Positions 7,653-22,600 of a DNA stretch of 64,000 bases are shown in pieces (the first letter of the stretch is position 1; each line of letters starts with the position of its first letter). The position numbers were made by a program, and so were the translations under genes. The stretch spans positions 62,001 through 126,000 of the forward strand of contig NZ_WGLM01000005.1 of assembly GCF_016125575.1 (NCBI RefSeq), given 5' to 3'. Under the pieces are notes generated by a model. That model was not told the DNA's origin. It made no database searches and saw nothing but the letters and a program-made list of their open reading frames with translations. The DNA is from Limimaricola sp. GTDB taxonomy: Bacteria > Pseudomonadota > Alphaproteobacteria > Rhodobacterales > Rhodobacteraceae.

Positions 7653-10600
7653 GCCGATCTCATGCCGATTGCCGGAGCAATCTCTGTTCCGGGTGAAGTC
7701 GACCGCTACGTCATTGCCATGGCCGATCCGGCACGGGTCAGTTTCGATGCGCTGACCCAGAGCGATCTCAGTTGGGCCCTGACCGGACCGGACGGCAATA
7801 CGGTTGGGGCTGTCTTCTCTCAAAGTGACGGACCGGGGCGAAGCCAGTACGCGCTGGACTTGATGCGCGGCAGCTACACGCTCAGCGTGTCCGGGCAGGA
7901 CGGCCAGACCGGCGATTACTCATTCCAACTCAATGATATGTCTGAGGCGACGGTCATCGCCTCGGATACGGACGTGGCGGTATCCCTGCCCACAGGGCGC
8001 GAAAGCCGCAGTTTCGCCATCGATGCAGCGGCGGGGCAAACGCTGCGGCTGGCGTTTTCTTCGGGCGCGCAGACCAACCTTGGCAGTTGGTATCTGGTCG
8101 ATCCGTCGGGCAACGCGGTGGCTTATCACAACTCTTTGGGCAACGAAGATATCACGTTGAGCGAGGACGGGCGTTACACGCTGGTGACCGAAGGTGATAT
8201 TGGAAATTCTGCATCTGTCGATTTCAGTTTCCGTTATGCGCTGTCAACATCGACGACGCAGGGCTATTCGCCCGGCGATACCGTCAGCGGATCGCTGACC
8301 GGTACCAATGATCGAAATGCATACGTCTTTAGCCTGAGCGCTGACGCGGATGTCTCGCTGACCGGCACGCTCAATTCGGGCAGCGTCAACTGGGAGTTGC
8401 GTTCGCTGTCGGGCACAATTGACGGCGAGCTTGCCGGGTATCTGAACCGCACCAGTGATGTCCGCAACTATTCTCTGAAAGCGGGCACTTATGCCTTTGT
8501 CGTGACATCGCGTGGCGGACCGGCGGATTACGATTTCACGCTGGCGCAGACCGGCGCCTTTACCGGCACCGCCCCGGATGAGACGCGCAGCAATGCCACG
8601 CTGGATACCGCACTGACAGGCACCCTGACGCGCGCGGGCGAGGTGCAGCGGTTTGATTTCAGCCTGACTGGCGCGACGGATCTGGCGCTGGATGCGCTGC
8701 TGACCAACAACAACCTGCAATTTTCGATCGAGGCGATGGATGGCACGCGCCTGACGCTGTCCTCGGCCAGCCAGTCCGATTTATCCCGCTCTGTCGTGAC
8801 GCTGGCGGCGGGGGATTATGCGCTGCTGGTCAAGGCACGCAACGCGACGGCGGGCGATTTTGGCGTCAGGCTCAGCGATACTGGCGCTGCCACGTCGATC
8901 GCCCCCGGGGATACGGTCGACGCGGCGCTTGACGCGACCCGCCGCACGCAGAATTTCACGGTGAATCTGACATCGGGCGACCGCATCGTGCTGGATCCGA
9001 CCGCGGCCAGCGTGTCTGTGGGCCGGACCGATAATGGTCAATGGCGGCTGATTTCGCCTACGGGCAAGGTCGTGACGTCGCTGGACGCCGCAAGCAATGC
9101 GGTTGCGGTTGTCGTGACCGAGGACGGGCCTTACCGGCTGGAGGCCACGCGCACGTCGGGGTCCAGTTTCACGCAGATGAGCCTGCAACTGCGGCTGGCG
9201 CCTGTGCCCGAACACGTGCTGACCCTTGGTGATGTCCAAAGCACGACAATCGCCGCCCCGGATGACCAGAGCGACTATCTCTTCACGCTTGCCAGCAGCG
9301 GTGATGTCTTCTTCGACTACCTGACTTCGGATCTGGATCAGGGCCGGTTCCGCTACGAAATCCTGAACGCCGATGGCACGGTCGTTGCGGCGCAGGCGCC
9401 CTATGGAGCGCCCGACGCCACCCTGCATCATCTTGAGGCGGGCAGCTATCGTCTGCGCATCTCCACGGTCTATGAAGATACCGGCACGATGGATTTCCGG
9501 CTGTTGCGGGCCAGCCCGATCGTTCCGGTGACGCTGGACCAGCAGTTGACCGGCGCGCTCGATCCGGCCGGGTCTGCACTTCTCGTCAGCTTCGATGCGA
9601 CAGCAGGCCAGCGCCTGACGCTGGAAGTGGCCGAATTTGCTGGCAATACAACCTATTACGGGGCGCAAGCGCGGGTGATCGGGCCGGATGGCACGATCGT
9701 GTCAACGGCCTCGCCGCAAAACGGCAACCCCGCGTTCGATATCCCGCGCAGCGGGCGCTACCTGCTGATCGTCGATCCGCGCAACGGCCAGTCGCAGCCG
9801 ATCAGCTATGACATGGTCCTGCGCGATGCCAGCCGCAAGACGGGCACGCTGACGATCGGGCAGGAGGTGGCGGGCAGCATCGACGTGCCTTATCAGCAGG
9901 CCAGCTACAGCTTCAGCCTCGATCACCGCACGCAGCTTTTCCTCGACCAGCTCGACTACGGCACGGCCAGCTGGCAGGTGGTCGATAGTCTCGGCCAGGT
10001 TGTCAATACAGGTGCCGATCAAAGATTTGGCGCCTATGTGCCAGACCGCCGGGCCTTTGCACTGGATGCCGGCCAGTACCGCCTTGTGGTCACCGCCGAC
10101 GGGACAACGACGCCCAGCTATCGCTTCATGCTGCGCGACCTGGCCGAGGCGACACAGGCACCGCTGCGCAGCACGATCGCGCTGGACGACAGCGCGCTGG
10201 CAACCTTTTACAAGCTGACATTGGGGTTTGGCGACACGGTGGTGCTCGATCAGATCGTGACCGACGGCAAAGGGCGGTGGGCGCTGCTGGATCCCGATGG
10301 CGTGCTGGTGAGCAACGGTATCGCCACTTACGACTGGTCCGGCACCGTCTGGAAGCCCGGCGATTATACCCTGATCTATGATCGCAACCCCGGTGAAACG
10401 GCGCCCTTTACCCCGCAATTCCGCCTTTCGACCACGCAGGTTGCGACCGCGGCCCTGACCATCGGGGACAGCGCCACCGCCAGTTTTGCGGTGCCCGGCG
10501 ATGCGGTGGATTACAGCTTCACGCTGGCGGCCGACACCCGGCTGATGATGGATTACCTGTCCAATAGCGGCCACACTCAATGGACGTTGTGGCGCGCCGA

Positions 10601-13600
10601 CGAGGCAGGGCAGGTGGACCGCGCGCTGCTGACTTCCGGCTCTGCCCGCGAGCAGGTTTTCGCGCTGTCCGCCGGAGACTACGTGCTGCGGATGGAGGGC
10701 ACGTCCGACTACAAGGGCGACGAGACGTTCCGATTGCTGGATTTCGCCACCGCCACGCCCCTGACCGACAACGTTTCGACCAATCTGGTCACGCTTGATC
10801 CGTCCAGCGGGACCGCCCTGTTCGACTGGACCGGCAGCCGCGGCGATCTGGTCGATCTGACACGCTTGGCCGCCTCGGGCGGTTCTTTCTATTTCCAGAT
10901 GTATGATGACGCGGGCACGCTTGTTGCCGCGGACAATTCGTTGCGCGACCAGACGGGCATCCTGCTGCGCCGCAACGGGCATTACACCGTCCTGATCAAC
11001 GGTGTGATCGGCAACTCCGCCCCCAGCGCCAGCTTTGCCTTTGTCATGCACAAGACCGGATCGCAGCCCGAGACGGTGCTGAGCGGTGACACGATCAGCC
11101 TTGGCCAGACGGTCAGCGGCACCACGGGCGCCGTGGGCGAGGTGACCAGCTACCAGCTGACGCTGGCCGCGGCGCAGGCGCTTCTGATCGACGGGCAAAC
11201 GGCGGTGGCGGGTGTTACGATCGAGATCGTCGATGCGCTGGGTCGCGTGGTGGAACCGCGCGCGCTGAACAGCTCCCTTTCCGGTCCGCTGAAAATGACC
11301 GGGCCTGCCGGCGATGCCTGGCAAGCGGCGCTGCCTGCCGGCGATTACGAGGTGCGGATATCCGCGACCACGGCCAGTGCCGGCTACGCGTTCCGGCTGG
11401 TGTCGCGGGCCGAGGCGCCGTCGCTTGTGCCGGACGTGCCACAGGTTGTGCCGCTTGACCCGGCCAACGGCATGCAGGTTTTCGACATCGCCGCGACGGC
11501 GGGCGACTGGATCGATCTGGAGATGTCCAGCGACGGCGACTACCAGGACTGGATGCTGCTGGACCCTGACGGCAGACGCGTCGAGTACGACACATACCTC
11601 AAAGGGGTGTCGCATCATGCGTTGCGCACCGGGTCCTACACGCTGGTGATCGATCCGCGCGCCGGCAACGTCGTGCCACGCACGCTGACGGTCACGCGCC
11701 GCGATGGGGCGCCGCAGCCATTGACGCTGGGCACGCCGGCCGAGGTGAGCCTTGCACAGGTGGGCTCTGTCGCGCGCTACGCCTTCACGCTGGACGAGGC
11801 GAAACAGGTTTATCTGGACACCCGCTATGCCTCGGCAGGCATGACCTGGCAGATCCTTGGTGCCGATGGCCGGGCGGTGATCGATTCACGGATGGACTTC
11901 GCCCTCGACAAGCTGGTGCATCTGGAGGCGGGCGAGTACCAGCTTGCGATCCATTACAACACTTTCAGTGCGCCCCCCTTCAGCATCCGACTGCTTGATG
12001 TCGGGGCCAGCCGCCCGATCGGGTTGAACGAGATCGCCAGCGTGTCCCAGGTCGCGTCAAGCGATGTCAGTCTCTTTGCCTTCGACGCTGTGAAGAACCA
12101 GCCGCTTGTCGTTGATATCACGTCTTTTTCGACCAGCACTTATGGTGGCAGCTACTGGGTCATCGGCCCCGATGGCCGGATTGTCGCGAACCGGTCGCTG
12201 GACGATTTTTCGGCCTTCCAGCCCGAGGTTTCGGGGACCTATACGCTGGTCATCATTCCCCCCGGCGGGCGTCCGGACGGGCTGGACTACGGGGTTCGGG
12301 TGATCCCCTTCGCGCAATCCATGCGCGACATCTCGTTTGGCGAAAGGGTGCGCGAAAACCTTCCCGAAACCGGGGGTGCATTGGTCTATACTTTCCGTCA
12401 GCCGGCAGAGGGCGAGGTCTATTTCGACAGCCTGACGAACGACGCTGGCCTCTACTGGACGATCCTGTCGGGCGACGGCGTGGCGGTGGCGTCGGGCCAG
12501 TTTTCACGCGACGGCGGCGATCTGTCGCGCGTGTTGCTGACCGCTGGCGATTATCGGCTGCGTGTCACCAATGCCAAGGACGATACGCCCGAGGTGGCGT
12601 TCCGGCTGCTGTCATTTGCGGATCTGACGCCGGCCACGCAAGGCCAGCCGATGCAGATCGAGATTGACCCGGCCAGCCTGACGCGCGGGTTCCGGATTGA
12701 TGGCACGGCCGGACAGCGGGTGACGCTTGACCTGCCTGAAGGCCGCCAGAACTACGTGACGATGCGGCTGGTTGCGCCCTCTGGCAAAGAGGTTTTCGTT
12801 CAGTCCAACGTCGCAACGGGCAATATCATCACCCTGCCGGAAACCGGCACTTACGCGCTGTTGTTCGAAGGGCCGATCAACAGGACCGACAGGATCAGCT
12901 TCACCGCAAACATGCTGGATGTGCCGCTGCCCTCGCGCATCCCGGTTTCGGCAGCGGCCCGCGCCGCACCAGACTTCGTACCCGAAACACTTGCTGTAAC
13001 GGCCACCGGACCCATCACCGCAGGCGGGCCTGTCACTGTCCACTGGACGCTCCGCAATCAAGGCAGCGCCGCCGCCGCTGCCGGGCGCGATCGGGTGGTT
13101 CTGCGCCGCGCCGATACCGGCGAGATCGTAGGCCTGAGCGTGACGGCGGGCGGGGCCGTCATCGCCCCCGGCGATACGCTGTCGCGCGCGGTCAACATCG
13201 TGCTGCCCTCGGGCGCATTGGGCGCGGGCGACCTGATTGCCGAGGTCGAGGTTGATATCACCAACAGCGCCGACGAGACCGATGCGGGCCTTGCCGGCGA
13301 GCAAAACATTCGTGCCAGCCTCGCATTCTTTTCGAACAACAACCTGCTGCCCGATCTGGTGATCGCAAACGTCACGACGACACCGGCGACGGGCTATGCC
13401 GCGGGCGATCCGGTAACGGTCAGTTGGGACGTCACCAATGCCGGTGGCGCGCCGGTGACCAATGACTTCGCGGTCCAGCTGCGGGTCGTCAACGTCTCGG
13501 CAGGAAACAAGACGCTTGCGCTCGTCTCGTTGCCCGTCTCGGCGTCAGGGTCGGCACCGCTCGGGGTTGGCGATACCCGCACGCAAAGCACGACCATCGA

Positions 13601-16600
13601 CTGGCCCGCAGGCAGCGACGGCGCGGGAGAGTTCAATTTCGTCGTGACAGCCGATGTCGATACCGTGGTGACCGAGAATAATTCGGACGGCACGGGCGAG
13701 AGCAATAACAGCACCGTTCTGCCGCTCACTTCGGCCGCCGATCTGGTGCCGGCCGATCTGACCGTTGACGCGACCGATCCGCATGCCGGCGACACCGTCA
13801 CGCTGACATGGACCGTGCGCAATGATGGTTCGGCCGGTCCCTACGGCGATTGGGTTGACCGTGTGCGCATCTACAACGAGACGACGCGCCATTACGTCTT
13901 TTCGAAGGACATCACCTTTGTCCCCGGCAGTGCCGGATTTCCGGGCCCGGGCGAAAGCCGGGTGCGCACCCTGACGCTGGCACTGCCAGAGGGTGCGGAA
14001 GGCGCGGGAACACTGCGCGTGGATGTGCAGCTTGATGTGGGCGGAGCGCTGCGCGAGGTGAATGACACCGGCGATGCCGAAACCAACAACCGCACTGTCC
14101 TGACCTTCACCTCGGCCGAAAAGGCCTATCCCGATTTGAGCGCGGCCGCGCCCGTGCTTGCCTCGACGGCGCAGGCGGGCGCACCAGTTACCCTGCACTG
14201 GGTGGTGGACAATAGCGGCACCGCCGATGCGGGTGCGCGCCGTGATGCGGTCATCCTCAGCCGGGATAACCAGTTCGGCAACAGCGATGACATCACGCTG
14301 GGGCTGGTCGATGTGGCAGGCCTTGCGGCTGGCGCCAGCCGCGAGGAAAGCGCCACGCTGGTGCTGCCGATCACGCTGAATGGCGATTACTACCTCGCGG
14401 TGCGGGCCAACAGCGATGGCGCGGTCGAAGAAGGCGGTAACACCACCAACAACCTTTCGGCAGCGACGCCGGTCACCGTTGCACCGGCCAACACTGCCGA
14501 CCTTGTGGTCGAAGCGGTGGCGGCGCCAACCGTGGCCAGTTGGGGCGACCGGATCGACGTCAGCTGGCGGGTTGCCAATACCGGAACCGCGGCTGCCAGC
14601 GGCTGGTCCGACCGCGTCTATCTTTCGGCCGATGGCACGCTGGATTCGGGCGACCTGCTCTTGACCGAACAGGCGGCGGGACAGGCGCTTGGCCCCGGCG
14701 AAAGCGTAACCACAACGGCGCAGGTCGATGTGCCGGGCGGCCTGACAGGCAGCTATTACGTGATCGTCGTGACCGATATCGGCAATGATGTGGCCGAGGG
14801 CGATGGCGAGACCAACAACAGCCGCACCGCGCTGGAGCCGATGACGATCTCGGCCCGCCCGACGGCCGATCTTGCCGTGACCGATATCGTCGGGCCAGAG
14901 CGCGCCGCACCCGGCACGACCGTGACCGTCGGGTGGACAGTCAAGAACGAGGGCGAAGCCGAAGCCCGCGCCCCGTTTTCGGACCGTGTCTACCTGACCC
15001 AGACCGGCAGCCTGAGCGGCGCGCGTTACCTTGGCGTTGTTACTCGCAATGCGCCGCTCGCGGTGGGCGCAAGCTATGATGCCAGTCTTGATTTCACCAT
15101 GCCGGATCTTGCCGACGGGACATGGACGTTCCTTGTCGTCACGGATGCCGCCGGGCAGGTGTACGAGCAGGGGCGCGAGGCCAACAACACCCTGCTTGAT
15201 GACGTCTCGCTGGGCCTCGACACACCCGATCTGACGATCATCAACGCCGCCGCGCCCGACACGGCGCGTTCAGGCGATCTGGTCACGCTCAGCTGGACGG
15301 TCGAGAACCGGGGCACCGGCGAGGCCGTCAACTCCCGCGTCGACAGGGTGTATCTCTCGCGTGACGGCACTCTCGACAGCGGTGATATCCTGCTGGCCGA
15401 AGAGACGACCGGGTCCTTGGCGGCGGGTCAAACGCAAAGCTTTCAGACCGATATCGCGCTGCCCTTGGCGGCAGACGGCGCTTATCAGCTTTTATTCGTC
15501 ACCGACGCCGGCGATGCCGTGGTGGAAAAGGCGGGCGAGGACAACAACGTCGCAAGCCGAGATTTCACCATCGCCATCGCGCCCTATGCCGATCTTGCCG
15601 TCAGCGACGTGACCGCGCCATCGCTGACCGTGGCTGATCCGGCGACGATCACCGTGGCATGGACTGTCAGCAACCTGCGTAATGAGAGGGGGTCCGAGAC
15701 CGGCTGGCAGGATCGCGTCTATGCCTCGCGCGATGGCGTTCTTGGCAACGGTGACGACTTTCTGCTTGGCAGCTTTGATCATGCCGGGGCGCTGGACGGC
15801 GGCCAAAGCTATCGCCGGTCCGAGGCGATTGACCTGCCGCCCGGTTTTTCCGACAGGCTGACCGTTTACGTCGTGGCCGACTATGGCGGGGCGGTCTTTG
15901 AAAACGGTTCGACCGCAAACAATCGTGCGGCGGCACCCGATCCGGTCGATGTCGCGCGCGCCCCGTTCGCCGATCTGAAGGTCACCTCCATCGCCGCTGA
16001 TGCGACGGCACAAAGCGGCACACAGCTGGCCTTGCAATGGGTGGTGCAGAATGATGGCATCGGCCTGACCGATCAGGCGCAGTGGAGCGACCGGATCATC
16101 CTGTCACGCAATCCCGATGGCAGCGGCGTGGTGGCCAGCCAGTCCTATACGCACCTTGGCGTTCTTGCGGTGAACGAGACTTACCAGCGCAGTGGTACCA
16201 TCACGGTGCCCGACGGGTTGGAGGGGACGTTCTACGTCCGGGTTGAAACCGGCGGACCCTACGAATTCATCCATACCGACAACAATGTCTCGGCCCTGCG
16301 CGAGGTGGCGGTGACCCTCGCCCCGTCGCCCGATCTGCGTGTTGCCGATATCGCCACGCTGGACACGGCCAATGAAGGCCAGGAGATTGACGTGGCCTGG
16401 CGCATCCTGAACGACGGGGCAGGGCTGGCCGACGGGCAATGGACCGACAGGATCATGCTGGTCCCTGTCGATGCCGGCCTGCCGACGATCCAGCTTGGCA
16501 GCTTCACCACGGCGCGGACGCTGGCGCCCGGGGCCTCTTACCAGCGCACCGAGCGGGTGCGCCTGCCGGCGCGTATTCAAGGGGCCTACCGTTTGACGGT

Positions 16601-19600
16601 GGTGACCAACGCCGACCGTGGTATCTATGAAAACGGGGCAGCGGCAGACAATAACACCACCGCCGATGACCGCCCCATCACCATCTCGCTGAACCCGCGG
16701 CCCGATCTTGGCGTTGCCTCGATCGTCGTGGCGCCGACGGTATCGGCGGGTGCCGGGATCCAGGCGACGTTCGAGATCGTCAACCAGGGAAGCGTCGCTG
16801 CCACCGGCACGTGGCAGGATAGCGTCTATCTGTCGCTTGATGACAAGCTGAGCCCTGACGACATCCTGATCTCGCGCGCCGGCAACCCCACGTCGCTGGC
16901 AAATGGCGAGCGTTATTCGGTGACCAGCGATATCGGAACGGTCCCGCTGCGCTGGTCGGGCGACGCCTATGTTCTGGTTGCGGCCGACAGTAGTGGGTCG
17001 GTTGACGAGTATCCGTTCGAGGGTGACAACGTCGTCGCGCAGCGGTTCAACGTTGAAGGTCTGCCGCGGCCCGATCTTGTCACCTCTGGCGTGGTTGCGC
17101 CGTCGCAAGCGGTGTACGGCTCGCAGATCGAGGTGCGTTACACCGTGACCAACAACGGTGTCGGCGCCACGCTGGACGATACATGGCGCGATACGATCTG
17201 GATCGCCCGCGATCCGCGGCGGCCCAACACCGCCGCCTTTGCCGATGTCGCGGGGGCCGATTTTCTGAAAGGCAACTCGGCGCGCCTGCTGGCCACCGTA
17301 ACCCATCAGGGCATGCTGGCGGTGGGCGAAAGCTATGACGTGGTGATGCAGGTCACCATCCCGCCGGACCTGCCTTCCGGCAAATATTACATCACTCCGT
17401 GGTCCGACAGTTACGATGCGGTGCTGGAAGATACGCTGGCGATCAACATCAACCCTGACGACCCCAACGAGATCGACAACAACAACTACAAGGGCAGGGC
17501 GATCGATATTCTGGGCTACGAGCCTGTCCGCCCCGATCTGGTGGTCAGCGACGTGACCAGCGCCGGCCCGGTTGTCGCCGGGGCCGCATCGCTGGATGTG
17601 TCTTGGACGGTCAGCAATGACGGCCTTGTCGGCACCGATGGCGGCTGGGTCGACCGGGTGTACCTTTCGGACCAGGCGGAATGGGGGGCAGCTGGCGCAA
17701 CGCTGTGGTCGCTGGGTGATGTCCGCCGCGAGGCCGGATTGGGCGCAGGTGAAAGCTACACCGCGTCGGCCAGCTTTGATCTGCCGCCGACTGCGACCGG
17801 GCAATACCTTTACGTCATCACCGATGCCTCGGTCCACGGGCATCAGGCTGTTGTCGAAGAGAACGAGGACAACAACATCGCCAGCGGCAACGCCGACGTG
17901 ACCGCGGAACTTGCAGATTTGCGGGTGATCGACGTGTCGGCCAGCACCGGCAACCTGTCGGGCGAGACGGCGACGGTCAACTGGACGGTAGAGAACGTTG
18001 GCGCCGCCGTCTGGGATGGCACCGCCTATTGGCGGGATTCGGTCTGGATTTCGCGCGACAAGACGTTCGACCGCAGCCGCGCCACCTATTTGGCCAGTGT
18101 CATCCATTCCAACGCCGACGGGCTGGCGGCGGGCGGACTTTATTCTGCCAGTACCGAAGTGACGATTCCGGCGGGCTTTGACGGCGTCTATTACATCCAT
18201 GTCGCTACCGATACCGACGCCTATGGCAACCTGCCGCTCTCCGAAACCTTCAAGGGGGATGCGGCGACCGTGCGCGATGGCTACGCGCGCAGCGTGGCTG
18301 AAAACCCCGATGACCCGACAGGCAATTTCGGCCGTGGCGTGACGCAAGTGACCTATGCCGAGCCCGATCTTGTCGTCTCCGATCTTGTCCTGCCCGATGC
18401 GGCGACGAGCGGCGACAGCCTCAACATCGTCTTTACCGTCACCAATTCCGGCAGCAGGGCCACACGCGAGAGCCGTTGGACCGACCGGGTGTTCCTGTCG
18501 CGCGACGGCTCTTTGGACTCGCAGGATTATCTGCTGGGCAGCTTCGATCGCAGCGGCGCGCTGGGGATCGGCGAAAGCTACATGACGCAGGCGCTGGTGG
18601 ATCTGCCGCAGGGGATCTCGGGCGATTTTCACGTGATTGTCGAGACTGACAGCCGGTTCAGCAACGGCAACGTCTACCAGGGATCGACCGTGCGCACCGG
18701 CCTGCCCGGACTGGGAACGGCCAAGGATCTGGTCCCTGAATTCGCTGGAGAAGGCAACAACCGCACCAGCGGCGTCGTTTCGGTCGCGGCGGGGCCGCTG
18801 GCCGATCTGGCGGTTACGACGCTGACCATTCCGCAACGCGCGGTGACCGGCCAGCCGTTTGACCTCAGCTATGTAACCCAGAACCTCGGCCAGCGTGATA
18901 CCAGCGACGGCTGGCGCGACCTGATCTACCTGTCTCGCGATGAAACGCTTGATCCGAAACGCGATTTCTACCTTGGTTTTGTGGACCAGATCGCGCCGCT
19001 TGAAGCCGGGACCAGCCGACAAAGCTCTGCCACGGTCAAACTGCCCAAGGGCATCTCTGGCAGCTATTACGTCTTCGTGCTCAGCGATCAGACTTCGGCC
19101 GCGCGCCCGGCGGGCACGGTTTTCGAAGGCGGTGGTGCGCTGGAGGACAACATCACCAGCAGCGCCCAGCCGCTGTTGATCGAACAGAACCCGCCGACCG
19201 ATCTTGTGGCCTCGAACCTGACGGTGACGGGCGGCGACATGCAAGGTGGATCGATCACCGTCGATTGGACTGTCACCAATGCCGCGCCGGTGGCAAAAGC
19301 GGAAGGTGCATGGTCCGACGCGGTTTACCTGTCGCAAGACGGCACGTGGGACATCGGCGACATCTACCTGGGCCGGTTCCAACACGCGGGCGGGCTGGCC
19401 AGTGGTCAAAGCTACGCCGGTACACTGACCACCAAGTTGCCTGTCGTTGCTGACGGGGCATGGCGGGTGATCCTGCGCAACGACGCGCGCAATGACGTGC
19501 CCGAGGGCGCGGGCGAGGCCAATAACGAACTGGCCTCGCAAAACGCCATCACCCTGACCTCCCCGGTGCTGACGCTGAACGAGGCGGCAGAGTTTACCGT

Positions 19601-22600
19601 GCCGGAGGCGGGCGAATACGTTTATCGGCTGGATGTTCCAGCGGGCGAAACCTTGCGCGTGCGGCTGAGTGGCGGGGATCCGCAGGCGCTACGCGAGGTG
19701 TTCGTCCGCGCCGCCAACATGCCGACACAGTCGGTTTATGATGTGGCCGCGACAACGCCCTTCGGGGCCGAACAGGTGGCGGTCGTCTCCTCCACCGAGC
19801 CGGGGGAATATTTCATCCGCCTGCGCATCGATCCGGGAACCGCGCCCTCCGATGCGCCCTATCGGCTGGTGGCCGATTTGATGCCGTTCCAGATCACGTC
19901 TGTCACGCCGGATACCGGCGGCTCGGCGCGCTTCGTGACGATGACGATCGACGGTGCGGGGATCAAGGAGGGTGCAATTGCCAAGCTGTCGCGCCCCGGC
20001 ATTGCCGAGTTCCTGCCGGTATCGGTCAAGCGGATCGACGCCACCCGGATGATCGCGATCTTCGACCTCGCCGGTGCGCCGCACGGGCTTTACGACGTCG
20101 TCGTGATCAACGCCGATGGCGAACAGGCGATCGACCCGTACCGCTATCTGGTGGAAGACACGCTGCCGCAGGATGTGTCGGTCGGCCTCAGCGGGCCGCG
20201 GGTGGTCGCGGCGGGGCAGGCGGGTCAGTACGCGGTGGTGCTCGACAGCCTGACCAATGTCGACACACCTTATGTGTATTTCACCTTCGGTGCGCCCGAG
20301 ATGGGCACGAGCGACATGGTTTACGGCCTGCCTTACCTGTCATTCTCGACCAATGTCGGTGGTGGGTCGGATGCCGCGACGGACGGGCTGGGGCTGACCG
20401 GTGCGCAGGCAGAGGTCAATCTTGCGGGCCGGCTTCTGGCGCCGGGCTACGCGGTTGATCTGGCGGCCAAGGACACGGCGCAACTCAACTTCTCGGTGCA
20501 GACCTATCCCGGTCTGCAGGCCTTGATCGACCGTGACTTCGACGCGCTGCGCGCGGCCCTTTACGATCATGATCCCGCGTTGGCAGAAGCCGATGCGCTG
20601 GCCGGCGGCGTCGAGGATCTGCAGGCCGTCGATCCGCTGCTTTACCAGATCATGACCGATCCGAGCTTCAAGGTCGTGTCGGGCGATCTGCCGTGGTACC
20701 TACCGTTCCAGTTCAACGTGATGGCGGCGGCAACCCCCATGACGCGGGACGAGTTCATTGCCGCACAGACGGCCGATGCCGAAACGTTGCGCCAGGCGGT
20801 GCTGGCCGATCCCGATGCCGCGCCTGCCCTGCAGACCCTGGCCGCCGATGCCGAAGGCTGGACCGGCGGATTCCTCAAGGCGCTGATGGATGCGGGGCTG
20901 TTGCGGGACGAGGCCGCGGCCCCGCCTGTCTATGAACAGACCCGCGTTGCCGGTCTTGTGGCCACGCTATCGCAAGGGCTGGTGTTGGGCCCGGCCGGCG
21001 ATGAAATTCGCACCAGCGGCGATCTGGTGTCGTTCTATGCCAAGGTGCGCGAGTGGTATGGCAGTTCGACTACGGGCGAGGTTGCCCCCGTGGCGCGGCA
21101 GGACCTGCGCGCGCCGCCGTTTGGTATTCCGTTCGATGTGCCAGTGCCGGCCTTGCCCGATCCGGCCAGCTTCGATCTGGGCCTGTCGCACGCCACCAGC
21201 TTTACCGCGTTCAATATTTACGCGCCCTGGGTCGGCGATGGGGCTGTCAACCTTCCTGACTTCGGCTCTGACGCGACAACCAGCGCGCTGGTCGCCCTCA
21301 ATCTTGGCCGCCTGACCGATGTCGCTGCCGCAAAAGGCGCGTCCTACCTGCGCGGCCCGGTGGTGGCCACCGGTGGCGACTGGGTGCCGGGCGGTGTCGC
21401 GCTGCCCCACGAAATCGGATTTTCGCTCGATTCCGCTTCGCCGCAATCCTCGCATGATCTGCAGATCGTGACGCGGCTGGACCGATCGCTTGATGCGCGC
21501 AGTTTCCGGCTGGGCGGGATCAGGCTGGGCGATCTGGACGTCAAGGTTCCGGCCGGACGGCCCGTTTATCAGACCGATATCGACCTGTCGGGAAGTCGCG
21601 GCTTCGTGTTGCGGGTGTCTGCCGGTGTCGACATCGCCTCGCAGACCGCGACATGGCGCTTGCAGGCCATTGATCCCGCCACTGGCGAGGTGATGGAGGG
21701 CGACAACCTTGAGGGCCTGCTGCGGCCGGGCGAAACGGGTCAGGTATATTATTCGATCTACCCGGCCGATGATGCGGTGGACGGTGTTACGGTCACGGCC
21801 AGCGCGACCATCCTGTCCGATGTCAGCGCCCCACAGGATACCGGCGATTTCACCTATCGGCTCGATCTGGCCGGACCGCAGACCAGCGCAAGCGTCACGC
21901 CGATTGCCGGCACCGATGACATGCGCATCGACTGGAGCGTGACCGACGCCGGATCGGGTGCTGCGACATCGACCATCTACGTTTCGCGCGGCGGCGGCGC
22001 CTTCGAGGTGGTCGCGAGCGATCTGACCACGCGCAGCTATGTCTGGCATGGGACGGGGGGCGAGACCCCTGAATTCCTGGTTCTGAGCACCGACAAGGCG
22101 GGCAATATCGAGACTGCACCCGCCGGGGTGAGGGCGGTTGCGCCTGCGCCCGATTTCGGCGTTGCCGACGATATTGCCCAGACGGTGGCGGCGGCACCCG
22201 CAGCACCGGCGACAGCGCCAGCAGCTGATCCGGGCAACGCGCTTTTCATCGCAGCGCTCGATGCGGTGCCCGGCTCGCCCTCGGCGGCCCGCCCATCGGT
22301 CTATACCGGCGTGATCGCACCTTTTTCGTTGGCGGCCTTTGCCGGCTACGACGCGGGCGGGCAGGGCGGGGTTGGTGTCTTGGCCCTCGCCGAACTTGAC
22401 GATGGATCCATCCTTTATTCGGCCGGTCCCGACCGCGCCTGGCTTTACAAGGTCGACAGCACCGGCGCTGGCAGTGGCGAGCCGCTGGCCCGTCTGGAAG
22501 CCCCGGTCTACGACTTGGCGCAGGCGCCTGATGGCAGGCTTTGGGCCACCTCCGGCGGTGGTGCGCTGCTGGAACTCGATCCGACCACGGGCGAGATCCT

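Noticed and set aside
16104-19541. A 1,145-codon open frame on the minus strand inside the giant gene
   Set aside because: It is a mirror frame of the CARDB region: Arg/His/Gln/Gly-rich with no domain pattern, caused by GC-rich third positions on the opposite strand.
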